Of a DNA stretch of 64,000 nucleotides, positions 42,379 to 49,911 are shown in pieces. The position numbers were made by a program, and so were the translations under genes. Below the pieces are notes generated by a model, which did not search any database, was not told the DNA's origin, and saw only the letters and a list, made by a program, of their open reading frames with translations. The stretch comes from Candidatus Rokuibacteriota bacterium. Its GTDB lineage: Bacteria; Methylomirabilota; Methylomirabilia; Rokubacteriales; CSP1-6. The stretch covers positions 124,001-188,000 of the forward strand of contig JAHFDN010000001.1 in the NCBI GenBank assembly GCA_023248995.1. Direction: 5' to 3'. Each line of letters opens with the position of its first letter. The stretch's first letter is position 1.

Positions 42379-42699
42379 TCAGGCGGTGAACATGCCGCCC
42401 AGCTTCATCGCCAGCCCCATGTCTCCTTTGAGCTTCAGCTTTCCCGACATGAAGGCCATCTGCGGATTGAGCTTTCCCGCCAGCATGTCCAGCCAGTCCT
42501 GCCCGGATATGGTGAGCGTCAGGTTGGGGGCCGGCGCCGCGCCGGAGGCGACGCTGCACGTGCCGTCCTTGATCGTGGCGTTCCAGGTGCCGCCACCCTC
42601 CCCGGTGATCTCGTACTGGATGACCGCGTTGACGCCGGCCGCCTTGTCCCTCCTGAAGCGGCTCGACATCAGGTCGAACGTTTCTTTCACGGTTGGCAT
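42379..42699 (-). CDS. SCP2 sterol-binding domain protein
   Basis: 106 residues, a single SCP2 fold: TVKETFDLMSSRFRRDKAAG, a beta sheet (NAVIQYEITGEGGGTWNATI) and the hydrophobic tunnel region PNLTLTISGQDWLDMLAGKL. The end GDMGLAMKLGGMF is typical. Such proteins carry or present fatty acyl-CoA and lipids. It sits between an SDR and two CoA-transferases. Confidence 0.93.
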   Translation of the reverse strand: MPTVKETFDLMSSRFRRDKAAGVNAVIQYEITGEGGGTWNATIKDGTCSVASGAAPAPNLTLTISGQDWLDMLAGKLNPQMAFMSGKLKLKGDMGLAMKLGGMFTA

Positions 42700-42726
42700 G
42701 CCCCAGGCCTCCTTTCCGGTGAAGGA

Positions 42727-43482
42727 TCAGAACGTGAAGAGGTCCAGCCCGCCCGTGATGGTCAGGACGGCGCCGGTGATGTACCGCGCCCGCTCCGAGC
42801 AGAGAAAGGCGATGGCGTACGCGATGTCCTCGGGCTCGCCTTCGCGCTGCATGGCGACGCGCTTGGCAATCCGTTCGTACATGGGGGACATCCTGGCCAT
42901 GGGGCCGATGATGCCCGGGGCGATGACGTTGGCGGTGACGTTGGAGCGGGCCCCCTCGAGGGCGACCGATCGGGCGAACCCGATGACGCCCATCTTCGTC
43001 GCGGAGTAGGCGGTCTGCCCGAAGCCCCCCATGAGCCCCGCGACGGATGCCATGCAGATCACGCGCCCCCACTTCCGCTCCCGCATCCCCGGGAACACGA
43101 CCTTCGTTACGTTGTACGTCCCCGTCAGGTTCACGCTCACGTTCAGGTCCCACTCGTCGTCCTTCATGTCCTTGAGCTGGGCCAGCGTGAAGACGATGGA
43201 GGCGTTGTTGACGCAGATGTCCACGGGTCCCAGATCCTTCTCCACCTGGGCGATCACCGAGGCGACCTGGGACCGATCGGCGATGTCGCAGGCGTAGCCC
43301 CTTCCCTGCCCGCCCTTGTCGGAAATCTCCCGGGCCGCCTCGAGGGCGCCCTCGCCGTTTAAGTCCAGCACCGCGACGGAGCAGCCTTCCCGGGCGAGCA
43401 CCAGCGCGTCCGCACGACCCAGGTTGCGCGCTCCACCGGTGACCAGGGCAACCTTCCCCTTGATCCCCAGGTCCATGGTCAC
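42727..43482 (-). CDS. short-chain dehydrogenase/reductase
   Basis: 251 residues, SDR with VTGGARNLGRADALVLAREG (an unusual R-N in the cofactor loop), NNAS in place of NNAG, ICMASVAGLMG and TAYSATKMGVIGFARS (Tyr-x3-Lys). Likely a 3-hydroxyacyl-CoA or related dehydrogenase, because it begins inside the stop of an enoyl-CoA hydratase gene (ATGG/ATGA overlap of 4 bases) and precedes SCP2 and CoA-transferase genes. Confidence 0.92.
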   Translation of the reverse strand: MTMDLGIKGKVALVTGGARNLGRADALVLAREGCSVAVLDLNGEGALEAAREISDKGGQGRGYACDIADRSQVASVIAQVEKDLGPVDICVNNASIVFTLAQLKDMKDDEWDLNVSVNLTGTYNVTKVVFPGMRERKWGRVICMASVAGLMGGFGQTAYSATKMGVIGFARSVALEGARSNVTANVIAPGIIGPMARMSPMYERIAKRVAMQREGEPEDIAYAIAFLCSERARYITGAVLTITGGLDLFTF

Positions 43483-44252
43483 CGTCCTTTGAACTGGGCC
43501 GGGCGCTTCTGGAAGAACGCCTGGATCCCCTCGGCCGCGTCCTCGGTCTTGAGGACCTCGACGAAAGCCCGGACCTCGGCCGCCAAGGCCTGGTCAATGT
43601 CGGTATTGAGGCCGTCGTCCACGAGACGCAAAATCAGGCGCGTCGCAACAGGGGCGCGCGTGGCGATCTGGCGGGCCAGGGCTCTCGCGTCGTTGAGGGT
43701 CTCGCCTTCCCTGGAAAGGCGGTTGACCAGGCCCAGCTGGAGCGCCTCGGGCGCCGGGATCTGGGTGCCCAGAATCAGGAACTCCAGCGCCTTGGTTCGC
43801 CCGATGAGGCGCGGCAGCCGCTGGCTCCCGCCATAGCCGGGGATGATCCCGAGGTTCGACTCGGTCTGGCCCAGCCGCGCCGTCTCCTTCATGACCCGGA
43901 GATGGCAGGCCATGGCGATCTCGCACCCGCCGCCGGTGGCGTGGCCGTTGACCGCCGCGATGACGGGCTTGGGGAAGCGCTCGATCCGACGGAGCACGCC
44001 CGTTCCGAACTTGATGAACTCCTCGACGTCGCCGCCGGAAAAGGCGGAGCCTAGATCAGCGCCGCCGCAGAAGATCCGGTCGCCCGCGCCGGTGATGATG
44101 ATGGAGAACACGGCGGGATCTTTCTCGAGCTCGGCCAGCGCGCGGTCCAGCTCCCGCATGAGCTGTTCGTTGATCGCGTTGGCCGGCGGGCGGTTGAGCG
44201 TGACGATGGCGTGGGATTCCTCCCGGGTGACGACGAGCGTTTCGAAGGCCAT
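43479..44252 (-). CDS. enoyl-CoA hydratase/isomerase family protein
   Basis: 257 residues, crotonase fold. The N-terminal HAIVTLNRPPANAINEQLMR and the oxyanion region FCGGADLGSAFSGG are present, followed by VNGHATGGGCEIAMACHLRV. The second catalytic acid position is in LGQTESNLGIIPGYGGSQRL, where Glu is present. The ending AEGIQAFFQKRPAQFKGR is classic. It is first in the acyl-CoA run after the TetR gene, 10 bases downstream of it. Confidence 0.95.
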   Translation of the reverse strand: MAFETLVVTREESHAIVTLNRPPANAINEQLMRELDRALAELEKDPAVFSIIITGAGDRIFCGGADLGSAFSGGDVEEFIKFGTGVLRRIERFPKPVIAAVNGHATGGGCEIAMACHLRVMKETARLGQTESNLGIIPGYGGSQRLPRLIGRTKALEFLILGTQIPAPEALQLGLVNRLSREGETLNDARALARQIATRAPVATRLILRLVDDGLNTDIDQALAAEVRAFVEVLKTEDAAEGIQAFFQKRPAQFKGR

Positions 44253-44261
44253 GGGCGTCCT

Positions 44262-44846
44262 CTATGGTTTGGCGGCGAGGCCCAGCAAGAACATGTCGCC
44301 GAGAGCGTCGGCGGCGTCCGCAAGCTTGTAGGTTCGTTTCCCCAGCACCCAGCTCGTCGCCATCTGATCCATGGCCCCGAACAGGGCTCTGGTCGCGGTC
44401 TTGACGGGTAGATCGTGCCGAAAGACGCCCGACGCCACGCCCTCCTCCAACACCGAAGCGATCACGTTGAAGTAGTCGCCCACCTCCGCCGACGACGCTC
44501 CACGGAAGAACTTTTGACCCTGGCGCAGCTCCACCTGGATCACCTCGGCCAGGGCTGGATCGCGCTCCAGGATCTGAAAGTGAAGCCGTATCAGGCGTCT
44601 CAGCTTGGCCAGCGCGTCCGGCTCCCCGGCGATCGCCTTCCTCACATCGGCGACGAAGCCCCCTATCTTCTCGCGAAAGAGCGTCACCAGGATGTCGCCC
44701 TTGGTCTCAAAGTAGAGATAGATAGTCCCGCTGGCGATCCCCGCTTCGTGGGCGATGTCGGCGACGCGGGCACTGTGGTATCCCCTGCGGGCGAAGACCC
44801 GCACCGCGGCGTCTATGATCTGCTGGTGCTTGTCGGGCTCGGGCAT
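44262..44846 (-). CDS. TetR family regulator, FadR-like
   Basis: 194 residues. The N-terminal helix-turn-helix (QQIIDAAVRVFARRGYHSAR, IASGTIYLYFETKGDILVTL) and a C-terminal ligand domain (ALFGAMDQMATSWVLGKRTYK) resemble acyl-CoA-responsive FadR/PsrA-like TetR proteins of Gram-positive type. It is first in the acyl-CoA operon, so it is the likely acyl-CoA sensor for this degradation or storage cluster. The ATG at 44846 was chosen because the longer GTG start overlaps the promoter and operator. Confidence 0.9.
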   Translation of the reverse strand: MPEPDKHQQIIDAAVRVFARRGYHSARVADIAHEAGIASGTIYLYFETKGDILVTLFREKIGGFVADVRKAIAGEPDALAKLRRLIRLHFQILERDPALAEVIQVELRQGQKFFRGASSAEVGDYFNVIASVLEEGVASGVFRHDLPVKTATRALFGAMDQMATSWVLGKRTYKLADAADALGDMFLLGLAAKP

Positions 44847-44860
44847 AGGCGAGTTGCGAC

Positions 44861-44904
44861 TGAATCGGCATTCATTATGTAGCACCGGGGCGAGAGGCTG
44901 TCAA
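44861..44904 (-). promoter_or_regulatory. promoter and TetR-type operator of the acyl-CoA operon
   Basis: Minus strand TTGACA (44899-44904), 17-base spacer, TACATA (44876-44881). Directly downstream, on the expected start point, is the inverted repeat TGAAT-CGGC-ATTCA (44861-44874). It resembles FadR operators of the TGAATGANTANTCATTCA type. Upstream lies AACCAA-AAG-TTGGTT (44904-44918). Confidence 0.65.
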
Positions 44905-44936
44905 ACCAAAAGTTGGTTCGCGTAGGACGAGCCGCT

Positions 44937-45896
44937 CTAGGACGCCTTCAGAATGTCGGCCAGCGCCCCCGGGTCCACGTTCCCGCCCGAGAGAACCACG
45001 CCGACCCGCGAGCCCTTGGGCAGGGGGAGTCTCCCAGCCAGGACTGCCGCTGCGCCCACCGCTCCCGTCGGCTCGACCAGGAGTTTCGCGCGGAGCAGCA
45101 GGAACTTGACCGTCTCGACGATCTCGGCGTCGGCCACGAGCAAGATGCCCTCGAGGTTTTTCTGGAGAATCGGAAAGGTCAGTTCCCCGGGGCTCAGGTT
45201 TCGGATACCATCGGCGATCGTCGGCGGCGGAGCGATCGTGACCCGCTCGCCCTTCTGGAGCGAGAGCCACGTGTCGTTGGCGCTCTCGGCCTCCACGCCG
45301 AACAGCCTGACGGCCGAGTCCATCGCCTTGGCGACCGTGCTCGAGCCGGCCATGAGGCCGCCACCCCCGACCGGGGTCAACAGCGCGTCCAGCACGGGCA
45401 CGTCCTCGAAGAGCTCGAGCGCGGTCGTCCCTTGGCCCGCGATGATCGCGGGGTCGTCGTAGGGCGGCACGAGCACCCGGCCCGTTTCGGCAACGAGGCG
45501 TCGGGCGATGGCTTCCCGATCCTCGGTCTGCCGATCATATAGGACGACATCGGCCCCGTATCCACGGGTCGCCGCCAGCTTCAGCCGCGGGGCGTCGGTC
45601 GGCATGGCGATCACCGCCGAGGTCCCCACCATCCGCGCGGCCAGCGCCACGCCCTGGGCGTGGTTCCCGGACGAGAACGCCACGACCCCTCGGGCACGCT
45701 CCCCGTCCGAAAGCGTGAGCAGCTTGTTCAGCGCTCCGCGGATTTTGAACGAGCCGGCGCGCTGGAGGTTTTCGCACTTGAAGAAAACCGAGAAGCCGCT
45801 GGCCTCGTCGAAGGACCGGCAGGTGACGACCGGAGTCCGGTGGATGCGATCCCGGAGACGCCCGGCCGCGGCGCGGACGTCGTCAAGGGTGATCAC
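44937..45896 (-). CDS. PLP-dependent threonine/serine dehydratase-like enzyme
   Basis: 319 residues, fold-type II PLP enzyme. The lysine motif is LQRAGSFKIRGALN, the phosphate-binding loop is VGGGGLMAGSS, and SSGNHAQGVALAARM is the substrate-binding stretch. It lacks the C-terminal ACT regulatory domain of IlvA. This layout fits catabolic threonine dehydratase, serine racemase or 3-hydroxyaspartate ammonia-lyase. It overlaps the upstream CoA-transferase stop by ATGA, so one role may be linked to a hydroxy-amino-acid route. The exact substrate is open. Confidence 0.9.
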   Translation of the reverse strand: MITLDDVRAAAGRLRDRIHRTPVVTCRSFDEASGFSVFFKCENLQRAGSFKIRGALNKLLTLSDGERARGVVAFSSGNHAQGVALAARMVGTSAVIAMPTDAPRLKLAATRGYGADVVLYDRQTEDREAIARRLVAETGRVLVPPYDDPAIIAGQGTTALELFEDVPVLDALLTPVGGGGLMAGSSTVAKAMDSAVRLFGVEAESANDTWLSLQKGERVTIAPPPTIADGIRNLSPGELTFPILQKNLEGILLVADAEIVETVKFLLLRAKLLVEPTGAVGAAAVLAGRLPLPKGSRVGVVLSGGNVDPGALADILKAS

Positions 45897-47086
45897 ACCA
45901 CTCCTTCCTTCCGGAGCCCCGCCACCTCGGCGGCCGTCAGGCCCAGGAGGCGCCCCAGCACCTCTTCCGTGTGCTGGCCCAGGAGCGGCGGCGGACTCGC
46001 GACTTCTCCCGGAGTCTCAGAAAACTTCACCGGGACACCGACCAGCTTGATACTCCCGGCCGTGGGATGGGTGACTTCCTCGACCATGTCACGATCGAGC
46101 ACCTGAGGATCTCTGAACACGTCGGCAACGCTGTTAATGGGACCCGTGGGCAATCCGGCGGCGCCGAAGGCCTCCACCCACTCGTCGCGGCTCCGGCTCT
46201 TTAAACGCTCCTCGATCATCCTGACGAGCTCGCCCCGCCGCGCCACTCGCTTCTCGTTGGAATCGAACCGCGGGTCGTCGGCCCACTCGGGCACCCCGAG
46301 CACCTCGCAGAAGCTCTTCCACAGGCGCTCGTTACCGGCGCCGACCATGAGGTAGTCGTCCTTGGCCTTGAAGGCCTGGTACGGGACGACCGAGGCGTGG
46401 GCGCTTCCCCACCGCCCCTGCACCTCCCCGGCTATGAGATGGGCCGTGGCGGCGTTCATGAGCGAGGCCACTCCGGATTCGAGGAGCGAACACTCCACCT
46501 TCTGCCCCCGCCCGGTCCGCTCCCGGTGCAGCAGCGCCGCCAGGATCGCCCCGTGGGCGTATAGCGCGGTGATCTCGTCGATCAGCGCCACACCCACCTT
46601 GACCGGCGGCCCATCGGCCTGGCCAGTGATGGACATCAGCCCCGTCACACCCTGCATGATCGCGTCGTAGCCGGCCCACTCGCGCTTCGGGCCGGAGGCG
46701 CCGAATCCAGAGATCGCGCAGTAGATCAGGCGGGGGTTCTCCTCGCGGAGGGTTTCGTAACCCAGTCCTAAGTCTTCCATCGTGCCCGGCTTGAAGTTCT
46801 CCAGGACCACGTCGGCCTGGCGGACCAGCGCCTTGAGGATCTCCTTGCCGCGGGGGTGTTTCAGGTTCAGGGTGACGGACTTCTTGTTCCGGTTGATCGA
46901 AAAAAAGTAGGTCGGCGAGCCGTCCGGCGCCTTCGGCGGCGCCCATTGCCGGCTGTCGTCCCCTACTCCGGGCTGCTCGATCTTGATGATCTCGGCGCCG
47001 TAGTCGCCGAAAATCTGCGTGGCCAGCGGGCCGGCCACGATGCGCGAGAGATCAACGATTCGCACGCCCTCGAGGGCACGGGGCAC
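45893..47086 (-). CDS. CaiB/BaiF (class III) CoA-transferase
   Basis: 397 residues, a canonical class III enzyme (formyl-CoA:oxalate or succinyl-CoA-type). It has the start RALEGVRIVDLSRIVAGPLA, the stretch YGAEIIKIEQPGVGDDSRQW, the motif FSINRNKKSVTLNLKHPRGK, and the catalytic aspartate in AGYDAIMQGVTGLMSITGQ. The C-terminus LGLTAAEVAGLRKEGVV is family-typical. It is the third of its kind in 7 kb, but in a separate transcript with the threonine dehydratase-like gene. Divergent from sppA. Confidence 0.93.
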   Translation of the reverse strand: MPRALEGVRIVDLSRIVAGPLATQIFGDYGAEIIKIEQPGVGDDSRQWAPPKAPDGSPTYFFSINRNKKSVTLNLKHPRGKEILKALVRQADVVLENFKPGTMEDLGLGYETLREENPRLIYCAISGFGASGPKREWAGYDAIMQGVTGLMSITGQADGPPVKVGVALIDEITALYAHGAILAALLHRERTGRGQKVECSLLESGVASLMNAATAHLIAGEVQGRWGSAHASVVPYQAFKAKDDYLMVGAGNERLWKSFCEVLGVPEWADDPRFDSNEKRVARRGELVRMIEERLKSRSRDEWVEAFGAAGLPTGPINSVADVFRDPQVLDRDMVEEVTHPTAGSIKLVGVPVKFSETPGEVASPPPLLGQHTEEVLGRLLGLTAAEVAGLRKEGVV

Positions 47087-47118
47087 GGATTCCTCCTGGG
47101 TTCCCGGACGGCACGGAT

Positions 47119-47129
47119 TATACTATACT
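47119..47129 (+). promoter_or_regulatory. tandem -10 elements before sppA
   Basis: TATACTATACT holds two overlapping TATACT boxes (47119-47124, 47124-47129), 11 and 6 bases before the sppA ATG. TTCCCG at 47101-47106 would give 17-base spacing to the second. No ribosome site: a leaderless mRNA is predicted. Confidence 0.4.
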
Positions 47130-47135
47130 TCGGTC

Positions 47136-48089
47136 ATGCGTTCGATCCGCCTCCTCGCGCTGACGCTCGCGCTGTCGGGTTGCTCGGTGATCTCCATCGA
47201 TTTCACGCCGAGGATCCAGCCGTTGCGCGAGCAGACCATCGAGGGGTCGGGGCCGGGGAAGATCCTGCTCCTGGATCTCTCGGGAGTCCTGAGCGAGCAG
47301 CCGCTGTTCGCGGTCGGCTCCCAGGCTCCCCAGGTCTCCATCCTGGCCCGGGTCCGCGAGGAACTGAGGAAGGCGGAGGAAGACGACGAGGTCCGCGCGC
47401 TGGTCGTCAGGGTCAACAGCCCCGGTGGGACCGCGACGGCCTCCGACATCCTCTACCGCGAGCTCTCCCTATTCAAGGCGCGCCGCAAGATCCCGGTGGT
47501 GGCGGCGATCATGGACGTGGGCGCCTCGGGCGCCTACTACGCCGCCCTGGCCGCCGATGCGATCGTGGCCCATCCGACCACGGTCACGGGCTCCATCGGC
47601 GTCGTCATGCTCACCCTCAACGCCGAGGGACTCCTCCAGAAGGTCGGGGTCACGCCGCTGGCGATCAAGTCCGGCGCCAGAAAGGACATGGGCTCGCCGT
47701 TTCGCGGCCTCACCGACGAAGAGCGAGCGATCTTCCAGGGGATCATTGACGACCTCTACGGCCGGTTCGTCTCGCTCATCGTCAAGGAGCGGCGGATCCC
47801 CGAAGACAAGGTCCGCGCGTTCTCCGACGGCAGAATCTACACCGCGTCGCGCGCTCAGGAACTGGGTCTCGTGGACCGCGTCGGGTACCTGGAAGACGCC
47901 CTCCAACTCGCCAAGCAGCGCGCGGGGCTCAGCGAGGCGCGCGTCATCATGTATCACCGACCGCGCGAATACCGCTCCAACATCTACTCGGGCACCGCCG
48001 CCCCCGAGCGCCTCGAGGCCTCACTGGCGCAGCTCTCGTCGCTGCTCATCGGCCCCGGACCCCGCTTCCTCTACCTCTGGTGGCCCTGA
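47136..48089 (+). CDS. sppA: signal peptide peptidase SppA-type serine protease, lipoprotein
   Basis: 317 residues, single-unit SppA as in Bacillus. The N-terminus RLLALTLALSGC has a lipobox with Cys16 as lipid anchor, unusual for SppA, which normally has a membrane helix. The S49 peptidase core shows PGGTATASDILYRELSLF, nucleophile Ser131 in DVGASGAYYAALA, and the general-base Lys183 in IKSGARKDMGSPF. It degrades cleaved signal peptides or membrane protein fragments on the outer face of the membrane. Confidence 0.92.
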   Translation: MRSIRLLALTLALSGCSVISIDFTPRIQPLREQTIEGSGPGKILLLDLSGVLSEQPLFAVGSQAPQVSILARVREELRKAEEDDEVRALVVRVNSPGGTATASDILYRELSLFKARRKIPVVAAIMDVGASGAYYAALAADAIVAHPTTVTGSIGVVMLTLNAEGLLQKVGVTPLAIKSGARKDMGSPFRGLTDEERAIFQGIIDDLYGRFVSLIVKERRIPEDKVRAFSDGRIYTASRAQELGLVDRVGYLEDALQLAKQRAGLSEARVIMYHRPREYRSNIYSGTAAPERLEASLAQLSSLLIGPGPRFLYLWWP

Positions 48090-48145
48090 TGATGCCTCTC
48101 ACCTCTTCTCCCCCTGTACGCAAAACGCGAGCGGAGCGAGCTACC

Positions 48146-48370
48146 TCATCGGGCACCCGACCCGTGCGGTCGGGTCACAGGGTGAGGGGGCTCGTAGCCC
48201 CCGCACTCGAGCACCGGGAGGCGGGGGTACTTCGCGAAGCGCGGGTCGGTGTCGGATTTGGCGCACAGCCAGAACTCGGAACCCTTCGCCGAGACGACGC
48301 GGTGGCCGTGGGCACACCCGGCGCAGAGGCCGACGCGCTGCCGCTCATTGGGCCTTGACACGCCCTTCAC
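48146..48370 (-). CDS. small cysteine-rich (zinc-ribbon-like) hypothetical protein
   Basis: 74 residues, GTG start. Four cysteines in the order CAGC, LCAKS and LECGG, with the pattern VVSAKGSEFWLCAKSDTDPR and FAKYPRLPVLECGGY. This reads like a real small metal-binding protein family rather than a chance frame: charged, compact, with conserved-looking glycine and proline. The C-terminal 15 residues are less certain. It lies after a structured intergenic element and is convergent with sppA. Function unknown. Confidence 0.65.
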   Translation of the reverse strand: MKGVSRPNERQRVGLCAGCAHGHRVVSAKGSEFWLCAKSDTDPRFAKYPRLPVLECGGYEPPHPVTRPHGSGAR

Positions 48371-48390
48371 CGTCGGCTAGGGTGAAACTG

Positions 48391-48539
48391 CCCTGAGGAA
48401 TCGGACGCCGGTCTGAGAACCGGCGGGTCACTGGACGGGCAGCAGGTCAGTTGGGGCCGAGGGGTCCCAAAGGGCAGGTCGCTCACCCCGGCTGAAAGTT
48501 GGGCCGGAGGTCGCCAGCCCCAAGCAGAGTTCCTCAGGG
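48391..48539. ncRNA. folded intergenic element, candidate structured RNA
   Basis: A 149-base element closed by the perfect 10-bp pair CCCTGAGGAA (48391-48400) and TTCCTCAGGG (48530-48539). Inside are a hairpin GCCGGT-CTGAGA-ACCGGC (48407-48424), a pair TTGGGGC (48451-48457) with GCCCCAA (48517-48523), and within that GGGGT/ACCCC (48462-48466/48485-48489) and CCGGC/GCCGG (48488-48492/48503-48507). No coding frame explains it. The right arm overlaps the NUDIX stop codon. The strand is undetermined. Confidence 0.45.
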
Positions 48540-49109
48540 CGTTTCTTTCACAGCGTCCAGAAACTGCTTGAGAATCCGGGCCGTCGCCCCCCAGATCGTT
48601 TCTCCCCCGTACTGATAGAAATAGACGGGTTGCCGTCTGCCGTCGCGCTCCGACAGTTCCTCCCTGAAGTTTGCCGGGTCCAGGAGCGCGGCGAGCGGCA
48701 CCTCCAACACCCGCTCGATCTCCCTTCCGTCGGGGACATAGCGAACCGGCTCGCGGATGAGCCCGACGAATGGCGTGATCACGAACGAGGTCGCTCGGGT
48801 TTCGGCGTCATCCAGCGTTCCGATGATCTCCACCGCCTCAGGGGGGAGTCCGATCTCCTCCTGGGCCTCTCGAAGCGCCGCTTCCAGCCGGGAGCCATCC
48901 CAGGCCTCCACGATGCCGCCGGGGAAGGAGAACTGGCCCTTGTGATGGGAGACTCGCTCGGTCCGCTTCGTGAAGAGAACGTGCGGCCCAGCGCGGTCGA
49001 TGAGGAGCAGGAGCACGGCCGCCGGGACTAACCCTTTCCCCTCGACGACGCGCCGTGGCCGATTGGCGAGCGCCGTTTCGATACGTTTGCGCAGCGCCTC
49101 CAGATTCAC
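48534..49109 (-). CDS. NUDIX hydrolase, CoA diphosphatase NudL-like
   Basis: 191 residues. The Nudix box is GGIVEAWDGSRLEAALREAQEEIGL, preceded by TKRTERVSHHKGQFSFPGGI, which is the UPF0035/CoA-specific signature just upstream of the box. This group hydrolyses CoA and acyl-CoA to 4'-phosphopantetheine derivatives and 3',5'-ADP. The length matches NudL/YeaB. The stop lies in the right arm of the folded element downstream. Confidence 0.92.
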   Translation of the reverse strand: MNLEALRKRIETALANRPRRVVEGKGLVPAAVLLLLIDRAGPHVLFTKRTERVSHHKGQFSFPGGIVEAWDGSRLEAALREAQEEIGLPPEAVEIIGTLDDAETRATSFVITPFVGLIREPVRYVPDGREIERVLEVPLAALLDPANFREELSERDGRRQPVYFYQYGGETIWGATARILKQFLDAVKETP

Positions 49110-49117
49110 GTATCCCC

Positions 49118-49894
49118 TCAGACGAATTTGGCGCTGATCGAGCCCATCCGAGTGAACCTCGCGCGGATCGTGTCCCCGGCCTTGGGACGCAGGGGCTTGG
49201 AAATCGAGCCGCTCATGACGAGATCTCCTGGCAGGAGACCGAGGCCCCGCGTTGCCAGATGGTTGGCGAGCCAGGCGAGCGAGTTCAGCGGGTTGCCCAT
49301 CACCTCGGCCGCGGTGTGGGTCCCCACGATCCGCCCGTTGTGCTCGTACACGACTCCCTCCAGCGCGAGGTCGAGCCCGCGGAGCGGCGTGAGGGGACTT
49401 CCCAGGACGATCGCACTGGCGTACACGCCCGAGGCGACGATATCCACCGCCCGGGCCTTTCCGGCGAAGAAGAAGTCGGGCAACTCGAGCGCCGGCAGGA
49501 CGCCCTCGACGGCGAGGAGCGCGGAGTCGGCAGTCACCCCCGGCCCCTTCAGCTTCGTCCGCATCCTGAAGGCCACCTCCACCTCGGCCACAAGGTTGGC
49601 GAACCGGCTGAGGGGCACCTCGGCCCCGCTGGCGAACTGGCCCGAGCCGAGGAGGAAGCCGGCAAGCGGCTGGTCGACGCCCAGGTCTGCACGCGCGCCC
49701 TCGCTCGTCGCACCCATCTTCCAGCCGATGAACCGCTCTCCCTTCCGCCCCATCTCAGAGCGGAGTGCGTCCTGGATCGCGTAGGCCTGATCGAGGGTGA
49801 GGTCAGCATCCGTCTCGGAGAGGGGCGTGGCCAGACGGTGGACGGCCCGCGCTTCGATCAGCCGCGCGACGGCGGCTTCCATCTGAATGGGCAT
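49118..49894 (-). CDS. 2-keto-4-pentenoate hydratase / 2-oxohexenedioate decarboxylase family
   Basis: 258 residues, MhpD/fumarylacetoacetase-like fold. It shows QAYAIQDALRSEMGRKGERF, IGWKMGATSEGARADLGV, metal-binding VAEVEVAFRM and a C-terminal PLRPKAGDTIRARFTRMGSI. Such enzymes act in meta-cleavage of aromatic compounds, hydrating 2-hydroxypenta-2,4-dienoate or decarboxylating 4-oxalocrotonate. No other meta-cleavage gene is nearby. The ATG at 49894 has GGAGAC upstream; the longer frame runs through sir2. Confidence 0.9.
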   Translation of the reverse strand: MPIQMEAAVARLIEARAVHRLATPLSETDADLTLDQAYAIQDALRSEMGRKGERFIGWKMGATSEGARADLGVDQPLAGFLLGSGQFASGAEVPLSRFANLVAEVEVAFRMRTKLKGPGVTADSALLAVEGVLPALELPDFFFAGKARAVDIVASGVYASAIVLGSPLTPLRGLDLALEGVVYEHNGRIVGTHTAAEVMGNPLNSLAWLANHLATRGLGLLPGDLVMSGSISKPLRPKAGDTIRARFTRMGSISAKFV

Positions 49895-49911
49895 GGCGTT
49901 GTCTCCGTTTC

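Noticed and set aside
45893-47086. Formyl-CoA:oxalate CoA-transferase to go with the oxalate hypothesis
   Set aside because: All CaiB/BaiF proteins share the same motifs; no oxalyl-CoA decarboxylase is near, so the oxalate assignment cannot be made.
48407-48424. CTGAGA in the loop of a hairpin, recalling the TPP riboswitch
   Set aside because: The rest of the TPP aptamer (GGGGTGC, ACCTGAT, AATGCC blocks) is absent, and no thiamine gene is nearby.
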